This document shows, in pieces, positions 30,549-38,027 of a DNA stretch of 38,027 bases. The stretch comes from Tumebacillus flagellatus (GTDB lineage Bacteria; Bacillota; Bacilli; Tumebacillales; Tumebacillaceae). A program made the translations under genes and the position numbers. Positions within the stretch are counted from its first letter, which is position 1; every line of letters begins with the position of its first letter. The stretch covers positions 1 through 38,027 of the forward strand of contig NZ_JMIR01000051.1 of NCBI RefSeq assembly GCF_000714935.1, given 5' to 3'. The notes under the pieces were generated by a model, which saw only the letters and a program-made list of their open reading frames with translations, did not search any database and had not been told where the DNA came from.

Positions 30549-33422
30549 ATGGGATTTGGGGTGACCAACACGGGAAGGGATGTCCAGACACCACGACGAC
30601 ACTGTCGGGAGTACCGAACGGAGGAGGAGGAAGCGTTGCTGGAGAACGAACGGCGGTTGCGCACGCTGATCGATGCCATGCCGGACTTCGTATGCTTTCT
30701 CGACATAGACGGACGATGGCTGGAAATCAACCGGTACGGACGTGAATTGCTGAACCTTCAGGAACACGACATTCGAGGGAAGTCACAAGCGCAAGTCGAA
30801 GCAGAGTACCCGCTTTTGGCGGTGTTGATCCAAGCGGATGAAGCTTCGGACGAACAGCTCTTGCCCGTCGAGAAGCGCATTCCCCGCCTCGACGGGACGG
30901 AAGCGGTTTTTGACGTGTTGCGCGTGCCGGTGTTCCAAGACGACGGCACGGTCGAAGGGCTGTTGGTCGTCGGGCGCGACACCACGGAGCGGCACGCGAT
31001 GATCCAAGACCTGCTGGAGAAAGAAGCGCTCTACTCGTCGATCATGGAGGGCTCGCCGATCGCCATCTCGCTCAACCAGGCGGGCAACGTGGTCGTGCTC
31101 AACGACGCCACGTTGGAGATGCTCGGCGTCAAGCCGGGCGAGAACTTGCTGGGACGCTCGATCGTCGAGTTCATGCACCCGGACTTCATCGCCAAGATGC
31201 AGGCCAACGCCCACGTGAAGGGCCGCCGGGAGTATGCGGAGGAATGGATCTATCGCATGGACGGGCGTTTGATGCCGGTGCATGCCGTCGTCTCCCCTGT
31301 CACGTACAAGGGCAAGCCGGCCATGCACATTTTTATCAAAAGCCGCACGGAGATCAAGCAGGTGGAGGAAGAGCTTTCCCGCAGCGAAGCGAAGTACCAG
31401 ATGATCGCCGAGAACACGTCCGACTTGATCTCGCTGATCGACACGGGCGGCATCGTGCACTATGCGTCGCCGTCTCACGAAGCGCTGCTCGGGTACCCGG
31501 TCGACCAACTGATCGGGCAAAAAGGCGCGTCGATCATCGCGCCGGAGGACGTCCGCACCTCCATCGAGAGTTTCCACCGCTGCGTGCAGGAGCGCCGTCC
31601 GGTGGTGATGGAGTTTCGCTGTGTCACGAAAAACGGCGACCTTGCAATCTTCGAAGGGAAATGCTCGCCGATCTACGACGACGAGGGCAACATCTCGCGG
31701 ATCATGGTCGTCTCCCGCGACATCACCGAGCGCAAACGTCAGGAGCGGGAACTGGAAGAGAACGAACAACGTTACAAATCCTTGTTCGAGTACAACTTGA
31801 ACGCTGTAATCTCGCTGGATCTGCAAGGGAAGATCATCTCGATCAACCGGGCGGCCGAAGAGCTCAGCGGGTTTACGATGGAGGAAGTCATCGGCAAACC
31901 CCTGCTGCGTTTCGTGCCCAAGCGCACCGTCCACAGATCTTGGCTTTCGATTGAGAAAGTCAAGGGCGGCGACACCCCTCATTACGGCGAATTCAAGTGG
32001 CTGAACAAACGCGGCGAAGAGTTGACGGTGGAAGTGGCGCTGATGCCGATTCACGTCAACGGCGAAATGACCGGTGTTTACTGCACGCTCAAGAACGTCA
32101 CGGAGCAAAAAAGAGCCGAGGCGCTCATCTCGCACATGGCGTACTATGATGCGCTGACGGAGCTGCCGAACCGCACGCTGTTTCGCGATCACCTCCGCAC
32201 CGCGCTCAAGCAGCGGGCGGAAGACGAGATCGTCGCCATTTTGTTTTTGGACCTCGACCATTTCAAGCATGTCAACGACACGATGGGTCACTCCGTCGGC
32301 GACATGTTGCTGAAGATGATGGCGGGCCGCCTGCAAGACAGCTTGCCGGACGCGATGTCTTACAGCCGCAACAGCGGCGACGAGTTCGTGGTGCTGTTGA
32401 CCGGCGTGAAGGACCGCGAACAGGTGGAGGAAGCGGCGCGCAAAGTCGTGGACGCCATCCACGCGCCGTTTGCGCTGGGCGGCCAACTGCTCTACTTGAC
32501 GGGCTCGATCGGGATCGTGCTCGCGCCGGAACACGGCGAAGACCCGGAGACGATGTTGCAGCACGCCGACATCGCGATGTACGACGCCAAGGACAAGGGC
32601 AAGAACAATTATCGCTTCTTCGACTACATTTTGACCGAGCGGATGGCGAAGCGGGTCGAGTTGGAGCGGTCGATGCGCACGGCGTTGGAGAACGACGAAT
32701 TCGCTCTGTACTACCAACCGCTCGTCGATGCGCAAAGCGGACGCGTCGTCGGGGCCGAGGCGCTGATTCGGTGGTTCCGACCGGGCCACGGCATGGTCTC
32801 GCCGGCGGAATTCATTCCGATCGCGGAAGAGACCGGCTTGATCGTGGACATCGGCGACTGGGTCATCCGCACCGCCTGCCAGCACCAACAGGCGTGGCGC
32901 AACAACGGATTTGCCCCGATTCATCTGTCTGTCAACCTCTCGACCCGGCAGTTCCAAGAGCCGAATTTCTTGGATCGGGTGCGCCGCGTGGTGGAGGAGA
33001 CGGGCGTGGATCTGAACGGAATCGGATTTGAGATCACGGAAAGTTTGATCATGCAGGACGTCGATTACGCGATCAAGATGCTGAATGAACTGCGCAGCAT
33101 GGGCAGCATCATCTCGATCGACGACTTCGGCACCGGCTACTCCTCGTTGGCCTACCTCAAGAAATTCCCCATCGACAAGCTCAAGGTCGACCGCACGTTC
33201 GTTCGCGACATCACCACCCGCGCCGAAGACGCGGCGATCACCAAGACGATCATCACCCTCGCCAAGAGTCTGCACTTGAAAGTGGTGGCGGAGGGCGTCG
33301 AGACCGAAGAGCAGATTGAGAAACTGCGGGAACTGCAATGTGACGAGTTCCAAGGTTTCTACTTCAGCAAGCCAGTGCCCGTCCAAGACTTCACGATGAT
33401 GTTGACGCCTTTGCTTTCGTAA
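30549..33422 (+). CDS. PAS(x4)-GGDEF-EAL cyclic-di-GMP signalling protein
   Basis: 957 residues from ATG 30549 (GAGGTG upstream); TTG 30636 after GGAGGAGGAGG is a possible later start. Four PAS domains at about 35-150, 158-275, 283-400 and 405-520, each closing with a DxTER-like motif. GGDEF domain about 525-685 with active-site variant SGDEF near residue 610 and no RxxD inhibitory site. EAL domain about 695-945 with GAEALIRW, FEITESL, SIDDFGTGYSSL, LKVDRTF and AEGVETEEQ, so all phosphodiesterase ligands are present. No membrane segment; a cytoplasmic sensor. It likely breaks down c-di-GMP, with weak or modulatory cyclase half. A Spo0A-type heptamer TGTCGAA lies at 30476-30482. Confidence 0.93.
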   Translation: MGFGVTNTGRDVQTPRRHCREYRTEEEEALLENERRLRTLIDAMPDFVCFLDIDGRWLEINRYGRELLNLQEHDIRGKSQAQVEAEYPLLAVLIQADEASDEQLLPVEKRIPRLDGTEAVFDVLRVPVFQDDGTVEGLLVVGRDTTERHAMIQDLLEKEALYSSIMEGSPIAISLNQAGNVVVLNDATLEMLGVKPGENLLGRSIVEFMHPDFIAKMQANAHVKGRREYAEEWIYRMDGRLMPVHAVVSPVTYKGKPAMHIFIKSRTEIKQVEEELSRSEAKYQMIAENTSDLISLIDTGGIVHYASPSHEALLGYPVDQLIGQKGASIIAPEDVRTSIESFHRCVQERRPVVMEFRCVTKNGDLAIFEGKCSPIYDDEGNISRIMVVSRDITERKRQERELEENEQRYKSLFEYNLNAVISLDLQGKIISINRAAEELSGFTMEEVIGKPLLRFVPKRTVHRSWLSIEKVKGGDTPHYGEFKWLNKRGEELTVEVALMPIHVNGEMTGVYCTLKNVTEQKRAEALISHMAYYDALTELPNRTLFRDHLRTALKQRAEDEIVAILFLDLDHFKHVNDTMGHSVGDMLLKMMAGRLQDSLPDAMSYSRNSGDEFVVLLTGVKDREQVEEAARKVVDAIHAPFALGGQLLYLTGSIGIVLAPEHGEDPETMLQHADIAMYDAKDKGKNNYRFFDYILTERMAKRVELERSMRTALENDEFALYYQPLVDAQSGRVVGAEALIRWFRPGHGMVSPAEFIPIAEETGLIVDIGDWVIRTACQHQQAWRNNGFAPIHLSVNLSTRQFQEPNFLDRVRRVVEETGVDLNGIGFEITESLIMQDVDYAIKMLNELRSMGSIISIDDFGTGYSSLAYLKKFPIDKLKVDRTFVRDITTRAEDAAITKTIITLAKSLHLKVVAEGVETEEQIEKLRELQCDEFQGFYFSKPVPVQDFTMMLTPLLS

Positions 33423-33438
33423 TTCGCACGAGAAAAGC

Positions 33439-33475
33439 AAAACCCCTGTCCAACGCGCGAGGACAGGGGTTTTTT
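33439..33475. terminator. Terminator between convergent genes
   Basis: AAAACCCCTGTCC (33439-33451) pairs perfectly with GGACAGGGGTTTT (33461-33473); T run to 33475. Serves the PAS-GGDEF-EAL gene and the convergent His-rich gene. Confidence 0.93.
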
Positions 33476-33481
33476 CTGAAG

Positions 33482-33814
33482 TTAATCGCTGCTCCCGCCG
33501 CCGCTATCGCCACCGCCGCTATCGCCGCCGCCGCCGTCAAAGCCGCCGGAGTGATGATGCCCGCCTCCGAAATCCCAGCTGTGGTGATGGTGATGACCGT
33601 CGTGATGGCGATGATGTCCGCCGTGGCGAACGTGGTCGTCGTCGACGCCCGGGTTGACGCTGTTGTCCACAAAGTTGTTGTCCACAATAAACGAATCATG
33701 CTTCGTCCGGCGAGGTTGCAACGGACGCGGGCGCGGCCCGTTGGCCGAGTTGGCGACGGAGACACAAACCAGCACGAAAAGCCCGACAACCATCACTAAA
33801 ATCAGGAAGCCCAT
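33482..33814 (-). CDS. Membrane-anchored His/Gly-rich protein
   Basis: 110 residues from ATG 33814 (AAGGAGGG upstream); a longer frame to 33877 lacks a ribosome site. One N-terminal hydrophobic segment (FLILVMVVGLFVLVCVSVA), a Pro/Arg linker, then a tail with clusters HHRHHDGHHHHH and GGGHHHSGG and a final run of Gly/Asp/Ser. Topology suggests a surface-exposed or cytosolic metal-binding tail; Ni, Zn or Cu binding is inference. No family recognised. Confidence 0.75.
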   Translation of the reverse strand: MGFLILVMVVGLFVLVCVSVANSANGPRPRPLQPRRTKHDSFIVDNNFVDNSVNPGVDDDHVRHGGHHRHHDGHHHHHSWDFGGGHHHSGGFDGGGGDSGGGDSGGGSSD

Positions 33815-33883
33815 CCACAGCCCTCCTTGGGTTTGAAATTTGTCACTCTCCTCCAGTATACGGGAGAACCCCGCCATCCGTCA

Positions 33884-33913
33884 CGGACAAGGAACCAGTG
33901 GATCAGGTACAAT
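33884..33913 (+). promoter_or_regulatory. Candidate promoter of acpS
   Basis: CGGACA (33884-33889), 18-bp spacer, TACAAT (33908-33913). Start near 33920, 27 bases before acpS. Confidence 0.45.
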
Positions 33914-33946
33914 AAAGAGACCAGCACTTTCCAAGGAGGTTTTTTC

Positions 33947-34321
33947 ATGATCATCGGAACCGGAATCGACATCACGGAAATCGAGCGCATCGCCGGCCTT
34001 CTCGAACGCCACGGCGCGACGATATGGAAGCGCATCTTGGCACCCGAAGAGCGCGAAATGTACGACAGCCCGCGCCGCCGCGCCGAATATCTCGCCGGAC
34101 GCTGGGCCGCCAAGGAAGCCGCGTCCAAAGCGCTCGGCACCGGGATCGGCAAAGTCTCGCTCCAAGACCTCGTCATCACCAAAAACGACCTCGGCGCACC
34201 GTCGCTCACGCTGCGCGGCTACGCAGCCGAACGCGCCCTCGAACTGGGCGTCACCTCCACGCACGTGTCGATCTCGCACAGCGACAAGTACGCCGTCGCG
34301 CAAGTCATCCTCGAAAAATAA
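33947..34321 (+). CDS. acpS: Holo-[acyl-carrier-protein] synthase
   Basis: 124 residues from ATG 33947 (CCAAGGAGG upstream), the normal AcpS length. MIIGTGIDITEIERI carries the Mg-binding Asp8; FLAGRWAAKEA-type motif (residues about 48-58) carries the conserved Glu and Lys; THVSISHSDKYAVA ends the protein. Transfers 4'-phosphopantetheine from CoA to ACP in the cytoplasm. First gene of the acpS - lipoprotein - alr - ndoAI - ndoA order also seen in Bacillus subtilis. Confidence 0.96.
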   Translation: MIIGTGIDITEIERIAGLLERHGATIWKRILAPEEREMYDSPRRRAEYLAGRWAAKEAASKALGTGIGKVSLQDLVITKNDLGAPSLTLRGYAAERALELGVTSTHVSISHSDKYAVAQVILEK

Positions 34322-34452
34322 CTTGTACATAATGACGGTTGGACAGGAATAGACATGTACCAGAGTGCAGATGCACAACACTCGATATATTTCCCGGGTA
34401 ATTCCGACAAGTCTCACACAGGACTGTCGAAAAAATGGGAGGAGTTGAGCAG

Positions 34453-35451
34453 ATGAGAAAGCCCTGGTACCTCGTCTTTCTCAGCCTCTTGATTCTGTCG
34501 CTCACCCTAGTCGGCTGCGGCAAGCAGAATCAAGAAACGGTGCTGAAGGACCTGACCAACGTTAAGCAAAACCTGCAATCGTACGAATCCAAAGCGACCA
34601 TGACGGTCACAGCGAACAACTCGCAACAGAAATACTATATCGAGACTTGGTACCAAGCCCCGCATTATTACCGCATTGCGCTGGGCAACGATCCGAGTCA
34701 GATCACGCAGGTGATCGTGCGCAACGATGACGGAATTTTCGTCGTATCGCCGCAACTCAAAAAGAGCTTCCGGTTCAAGGGAGACTGGGCGGAGAACCAA
34801 GGCCATGTCTATCTCTACCACGCCGCGCTCGACCGCATCTTGACGGCGCAGGATAAAAAATTCGCGACCGGCGACGGCAACGTGTCGTTCTCGATGAAGA
34901 TGGAACCGGAGAATCCGCTGGTCAGCACCCAGCGCGTCACCCTGAAAGACAACGGCTACGAGCCGAAACAGATCGCGCTCTTGGACAAAGACGACAAGTC
35001 GATCGTGTCGGTCGACTTCACTTCCTTCAAAACCGGCGTCGAATTCAAAAAAGACGCATTCACCCCGGAATCCGCGATGGCGATGGCACAAAGCGGCACC
35101 CAACCGGTCATGGCGGGTGCGAAAGACTTCGGCGTGATCGAACCGCGCTACGTGCCGGAAGGGGCCAAACTGCTCGAACCGCAAGAGACACAATCCAGCG
35201 TCATGCTGCGCTATTCCGGAAACGACCCGTTCACGATCATCGAATCGCGTCCGGCTGCCAAGGATTCCAACTTGCATACCGGCGAAATCGTCGACCTCTG
35301 GGGCACGGCGGCTGTCATGACCGGCGCAGAGGGCGAGACCCGCACGATGCAGTGGTTCCAGGACGGCGTGGAGTTTTCGCTGACCGGCAAGATGGCGACC
35401 GACGACATGGTGCGCGTCGCGCAATCGATGCTGAAAGCGGACGGCAAGTAA
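34453..35451 (+). CDS. LolA-like lipoprotein (YdcC homologue)
   Basis: 332 residues from ATG 34453, eight bases after GGAGGAG; the ATG six codons upstream overlaps that site. Lipoprotein signal with lipobox LTLVGC near residue 22. Residues 25-200 have a LolA/LolB-like beta pattern (YESKATMTVTAN, YYIETWYQAPHYYRI), then a second domain (YVPEGAKLLEPQ, MLRYSGNDPFTIIES) of the DUF4367 kind. Located between acpS and alr as ydcC is in Bacillus. Related proteins include GerS, needed for spore cortex processing; a sporulation role here is inference. An exact TGTCGAA Spo0A-type heptamer at 34425-34431 lies just upstream. Confidence 0.85.
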   Translation: MRKPWYLVFLSLLILSLTLVGCGKQNQETVLKDLTNVKQNLQSYESKATMTVTANNSQQKYYIETWYQAPHYYRIALGNDPSQITQVIVRNDDGIFVVSPQLKKSFRFKGDWAENQGHVYLYHAALDRILTAQDKKFATGDGNVSFSMKMEPENPLVSTQRVTLKDNGYEPKQIALLDKDDKSIVSVDFTSFKTGVEFKKDAFTPESAMAMAQSGTQPVMAGAKDFGVIEPRYVPEGAKLLEPQETQSSVMLRYSGNDPFTIIESRPAAKDSNLHTGEIVDLWGTAAVMTGAEGETRTMQWFQDGVEFSLTGKMATDDMVRVAQSMLKADGK

Positions 35452-35460
35452 CTTGATGGA

Positions 35461-35492
35461 AAAGGGTGTCTGGTTACAGACACCCTTTCTTT
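35461..35492 (+). terminator. Terminator after the LolA-like lipoprotein
   Basis: AAAGGGTGTCTG (35461-35472), loop GTTA, CAGACACCCTTT (35477-35488), tail CTTTG. It starts 9 bases after the stop codon; the tail is short, so partial readthrough into alr is possible. Confidence 0.8.
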
Positions 35493-35554
35493 GCAGGACA
35501 CTTGCTTGCCATGTCGAACAGGTTAGGTTATACAGAAGGAAAGAAGGGAATCAG

Positions 35555-36718
35555 ATGTTTGTACGACCGACGTGGGCTGAAATCCACTTGGACAACCTCG
35601 CGCACAACATCCAAGCCATTCACGCACAACTTCCGGCGGGCACGCGGCTGATGGCCGTCGTCAAAGCCAACGGATATGGACACGGGGCCATACCCGTCGC
35701 GCGAAAAGCGTTGCAAAACGGAGCTACTTATCTGGCCGTCTCCTCGGTGGACGAAGGGATCGAACTGCGCAAAGCAGGCATCCATGCGCCGATTTTGGTG
35801 CTCGGGTACACGCCGCCGGGACAAGCAGCGCTGGTGGTCGAACACGACTTGACGCAAACTCTCTACCAAGAGGAAATGTTGCACGCGTTGAGCAAGGAAG
35901 CGTTGGAAGCGGGCAAGTTGGCCAGAGTCCACGTCAAAGCGGACACCGGTATGGGCCGCATCGGATTCACTTCGGTGGAAGAGACGGTCGCGTTCGTTCG
36001 GTTGGCGCAAAGCACAGCCGGCGTTGTCGTCGAAGGGTTGTTCACGCACTTCGCGACGGCAGACGAGGCCGATTTGTCGTATGCACAGGAACAAGTGTCG
36101 CGCTGGAACGACATCTTGCGCGCGCTCAGTGACGTTGGTCTACAAATTCCGCTTCAGCATATATCCAATAGTGCGGGCATTTTGAACTTCCCGCACATCA
36201 CCGGCAATATGGTGCGCCTGGGCATCGCGATGTACGGGTATTATCCGTCGCAAGAAGTGCCGCGCGACGTGGAACTGCGCCCCGTGATGCGGTTGGTGTC
36301 GCAGATCGTCCATCTGAAGGACGTCGAATCCGGCACGAAAATTTCCTACGGCGCGACGTTTGAAGCCAAGCGCCCCAGCAAGATTGCGACCGTTCCGATC
36401 GGCTATGCCGACGGATATTCCCGCTCGCTCTCGAACCGCGGCGAGATGCTCGTGCGCGGGCAGCGCGCCCGCATCGCCGGACGCGTCTGCATGGATCAAT
36501 TGATGATCGATGTGACCGACATTCCGGACGTGGAAGTCGGCGACGAAGTGGTGCTTTATGGAAGGCAGAGCGAGAACGAAATCTCGATCGATGAAGTGGC
36601 AAGCGCAATGGGAACCATCTCGTATGAAGTGTGTTGCGCCGTCGGGAGGCGCGTTCCCCGCTTGTACATGGAAGGCGGGGAAATTGTCGAAGTACGTTCC
36701 ATGAATACAACCTTGTAA
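35555..36718 (+). CDS. alr: Alanine racemase
   Basis: 387 residues from ATG 35555 (AAGAAGGGAA upstream). PLP-binding lysine in AVVKANGYGHGA near residue 40; RVHVKADTGMGRIG; HISNSAGIL; the C-terminal beta domain with ISYGATF (catalytic Tyr) and CMDQLMIDVTD. Interconverts L- and D-Ala for peptidoglycan. Placement before the MazEF module is conserved in Bacillus. Confidence 0.96.
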   Translation: MFVRPTWAEIHLDNLAHNIQAIHAQLPAGTRLMAVVKANGYGHGAIPVARKALQNGATYLAVSSVDEGIELRKAGIHAPILVLGYTPPGQAALVVEHDLTQTLYQEEMLHALSKEALEAGKLARVHVKADTGMGRIGFTSVEETVAFVRLAQSTAGVVVEGLFTHFATADEADLSYAQEQVSRWNDILRALSDVGLQIPLQHISNSAGILNFPHITGNMVRLGIAMYGYYPSQEVPRDVELRPVMRLVSQIVHLKDVESGTKISYGATFEAKRPSKIATVPIGYADGYSRSLSNRGEMLVRGQRARIAGRVCMDQLMIDVTDIPDVEVGDEVVLYGRQSENEISIDEVASAMGTISYEVCCAVGRRVPRLYMEGGEIVEVRSMNTTL

Positions 36719-36815
36719 CGAACGCAGACATGAAATCAAATCAGGTTGGGAACGTTGAAGGAGGGACCTGATTCCCCACAGAGATGGATAGATCCGGTAT
36801 ACGTGCCCGCATGCT

Positions 36816-36845
36816 TTGACATACTTAGGCTATGATGGGTATAAT
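36816..36845 (+). promoter_or_regulatory. Consensus SigA promoter of the toxin-antitoxin operon
   Basis: TTGACA (36816-36821), 18-bp spacer, TATAAT (36840-36845), both perfect. Start near 36852, about 45 bases before the antitoxin gene. Confidence 0.85.
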
Positions 36846-36896
36846 ACGTGTGGATGTCTGTGGAGATTAGGTAGTATTGTTGCTTGGAGGTGCCGC

Positions 36897-37172
36897 GTGT
36901 TGTCCAAAACCAAACGCATTATGGTCAGTGTTCCGAATCATCTGTTGCAGGAAGTTGATGGCATTGTTGAGGCAGAGAATCTCAATCGCAGCGAGTTTAT
37001 CCGTGAGGCCATGAACTTGTACCTGCTGGAGAGAAAGAAACGCTACATCCGGGAATCGATGCAAAAAGGCTACCTCGAGATGGCGAAGATCAACCTTAAC
37101 ATCGCATCAGAAGCGTTTTTGGCGGAGGAAGAGGCGGAGACAACTCTAGACCGTTTAGTAAGCGGGGTGTGA
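36897..37172 (+). CDS. ndoAI: Antitoxin EndoAI (MazE-like, ribbon-helix-helix)
   Basis: 91 residues from GTG 36897 (GGAGG at 36886-36890); TTG 36900 is equally possible. N-terminal ribbon-helix-helix: [19 protein letters not shown] then [14 protein letters not shown]. The C-terminal [18 protein letters not shown] and [12 protein letters not shown] match Bacillus EndoAI and form the toxin-binding tail. Binds and neutralises the RNase encoded 4 bases downstream and represses the shared promoter. Confidence 0.93.
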   Translation: MLSKTKRIMVSVPNHLLQEVDGIVEAENLNRSEFIREAMNLYLLERKKRYIRESMQKGYLEMAKINLNIASEAFLAEEEAETTLDRLVSGV

Positions 37173-37176
37173 GTCG

Positions 37177-37527
37177 GTGAATGTGAAGCGCGGCGACATC
37201 TATTTTGCTGATTTATCGCCCGTTGTTGGCTCTGAACAGGGCGGTTTTCGGCCTGTGTTGATCATTCAGAACGACATTGGCAATCGATTCAGCCCTACCG
37301 TGATCGTCGCGGCGATTACAGCACAGATTCAGAAGGCGAAATTACCCACCCACGTGGAGATCGACGCTAAGACTTACGGTCTGGACCGCGACTCCGTGAT
37401 TCTACTGGAACAGATCCGCACGATTGATAAACAGCGGTTGACCGATAAAATCACCCATCTGGACGACGAATTGATGTCCAGAGTCAATGAATCCCTTTCG
37501 ATTTCGTTGGGATTGATCGATTTTTAG
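37177..37527 (+). CDS. ndoA: mRNA interferase EndoA (MazF toxin)
   Basis: 116 residues from GTG 37177. Starts [21 protein letters not shown], with [12 protein letters not shown], the conserved RNase-site residues in this loop, [23 protein letters not shown] and the C-terminal LGLIDF, nearly the Bacillus EndoA pattern throughout. Sequence-specific endoribonuclease that cuts mRNA when not bound by EndoAI. Own terminator directly after the stop. Confidence 0.96.
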   Translation: MNVKRGDIYFADLSPVVGSEQGGFRPVLIIQNDIGNRFSPTVIVAAITAQIQKAKLPTHVEIDAKTYGLDRDSVILLEQIRTIDKQRLTDKITHLDDELMSRVNESLSISLGLIDF

Positions 37528-37528
37528 A

Positions 37529-37561
37529 GAAAAGAGCTGAAGTGGATTCAGCTCTTTTTTC
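37529..37561 (+). terminator. Terminator of the toxin-antitoxin operon
   Basis: GAAAAGAGCTGAA pairs with TTCAGCTCTTTTTT around loop GTGGA. Confidence 0.92.
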
Positions 37562-37599
37562 ATTGGGCACACTACCCCTCGGAAGGGGGAGTTTCAAAT

Positions 37600-37857
37600 A
37601 TGGAGATCAAACCGCATTTGCAACGCCGTTCCGACTTCATCGGCAACAACCCCGTCGCCGAGCACAACGATGCCGGCATCCTCGTCCTGCGCGACGGCAA
37701 CCAGTACCGGTTCGCCGTGGAACTGGACGTAGACACGGTGGTTGAGGTGGAGCAAACGGATCAAAAAGAACAGGTCACCTACATCATCGACAGCTTGCGC
37801 GAACGGCTGCCGGCGATCAAGGACCGGTTTGGAGACTGCTATCCGGAAGAGTCCTAA
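37600..37857 (+). CDS. Hypothetical small cytosolic protein
   Basis: 85 residues from ATG 37600, nine bases after GGAAGGGGGAG. Acidic, with a probable beta-hairpin (ILVLRDGNQYRFAVELDVD) followed by a helix (VTYIIDSLRERLPAIKDRF) and a terminal Cys (FGDCYPEES). No family recognised. Flanked by strong terminators, so it is a one-gene unit; no clear promoter was seen in the short gap upstream. Confidence 0.75.
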   Translation: MEIKPHLQRRSDFIGNNPVAEHNDAGILVLRDGNQYRFAVELDVDTVVEVEQTDQKEQVTYIIDSLRERLPAIKDRFGDCYPEES

Positions 37858-37873
37858 AACCAAATCGCAGAAA

Positions 37874-37907
37874 ATAAAACCACCTGAATCTCTTCAGGTG
37901 GTTTTAT
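37874..37907. terminator. Bidirectional terminator
   Basis: ATAAAACCACCTGAA (37874-37888), loop TCTC, TTCAGGTGGTTTTAT (37893-37907): 15 perfect pairs with A/T flanks. Confidence 0.93.
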
Positions 37908-37934
37908 GCATTGCATGAAGCTTGGACACTCCGC

Positions 37935-38027
37935 TTAGCCGACGAGATTGTCGTGGCCCGGCCGTCCTTCGCGGACGATGTACGCGGTTTGGACACTGTT
38001 ACCGGTCGGAAGTCCTTCGCGGACGAT
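37935..38027 (-). CDS. 3' end of a gene with 16-residue repeats (cut by window edge)
   Basis: On the minus strand a frame enters from the window edge and ends at TAA (37935-37937). The visible 30 residues hold two copies of a unit starting IVREG: IVREGLPTGNSVQTAY and IVREGRPGHDNLVG. The DNA GTCCTTCGCGGACGAT is repeated exactly at 37964-37979 and 38012-38027, 48 bp apart, which keeps the reading frame. A strong bidirectional terminator follows the stop. No family recognised. Confidence 0.55.
   Translation of the reverse strand: MVREGLPTGNSVQTAYIVREGRPGHDNLVG

Noticed and set aside
30783-33440. Minus-strand frame of 885 codons over the PAS-GGDEF-EAL gene
   Set aside because: Unusually long but a GC-rich antisense shadow; the plus-strand protein has all domain motifs.

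Overview
The window comes from a moderately high-GC, endospore-forming-type Firmicute, most likely Alicyclobacillaceae (Tumebacillus or a close relative). This is inferred from strong AGGAGG ribosome sites, U-tailed hairpin terminators, ATG/GTG/TTG starts, the Bacillus gene order acpS - LolA-like lipoprotein - alr - ndoAI - ndoA, and the protein families present. No rRNA or species marker is present, so genus is inference.

Layout. 1-300: end of a tRNA cluster (Gly, a CAT tRNA, Pro) with terminator. 319-3721: an MFS transporter, a PrsA-like foldase and a YdjM-like membrane metal hydrolase. 3718-7546: three HTH (XRE) regulators; two carry TPR repeats of the RNPP (NprR/PlcR-like) architecture and face away from each other across an intergenic region full of TGTCA/TGACA half-sites. 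7593-8009: small membrane protein. 8188-18173: one ten-gene operon, the main feature of the window. 18361-20811: accessory stretch with an 11-residue-repeat coiled-coil protein, an IS3 transposase remnant, a methyltransferase, an orphan histidine-kinase ATPase-like fragment and hairpins. 20809-25501: second MFS paralogue, a yybP-ykoY manganese riboswitch driving a TerC-family gene, an unlisted 47-residue small gene, an alpha/beta hydrolase, a HesB-fold protein with His in place of Cys, and a membrane protein. 25600-30406: a ykkC-like riboswitch and five genes for two ABC-2 exporters. 30549-33422: a four-PAS/GGDEF/EAL protein. 33482-37527: His-rich membrane protein, then acpS, LolA-like lipoprotein, alr and the MazEF-type module. 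The right edge cuts a gene made of 16-residue repeats.

The operon at 8188-18173 encodes an EthD-fold protein, PaaG-like isomerase, PaaH-like dehydrogenase, a second dehydrogenase homologue that has lost its catalytic His and Asn, PaaJ-like thiolase, an amino-acid dehydrogenase and a complete 2-oxoacid dehydrogenase complex (E1a, E1b, E2, E3). The amino-acid dehydrogenase carries the two residues that distinguish phenylalanine from leucine dehydrogenases (Gly113, Leu296). Read together, the cluster predicts L-Phe -> phenylpyruvate -> phenylacetyl-CoA (made directly by oxidative decarboxylation, with no phenylacetate:CoA ligase) feeding the lower phenylacetyl-CoA (Paa) route. The ring epoxidase (PaaABCE) and PaaZ are not in the window. 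A promoter, an 8-bp inverted repeat and a cre-like site lie upstream, and a 16-bp perfect terminator stem closes the operon.
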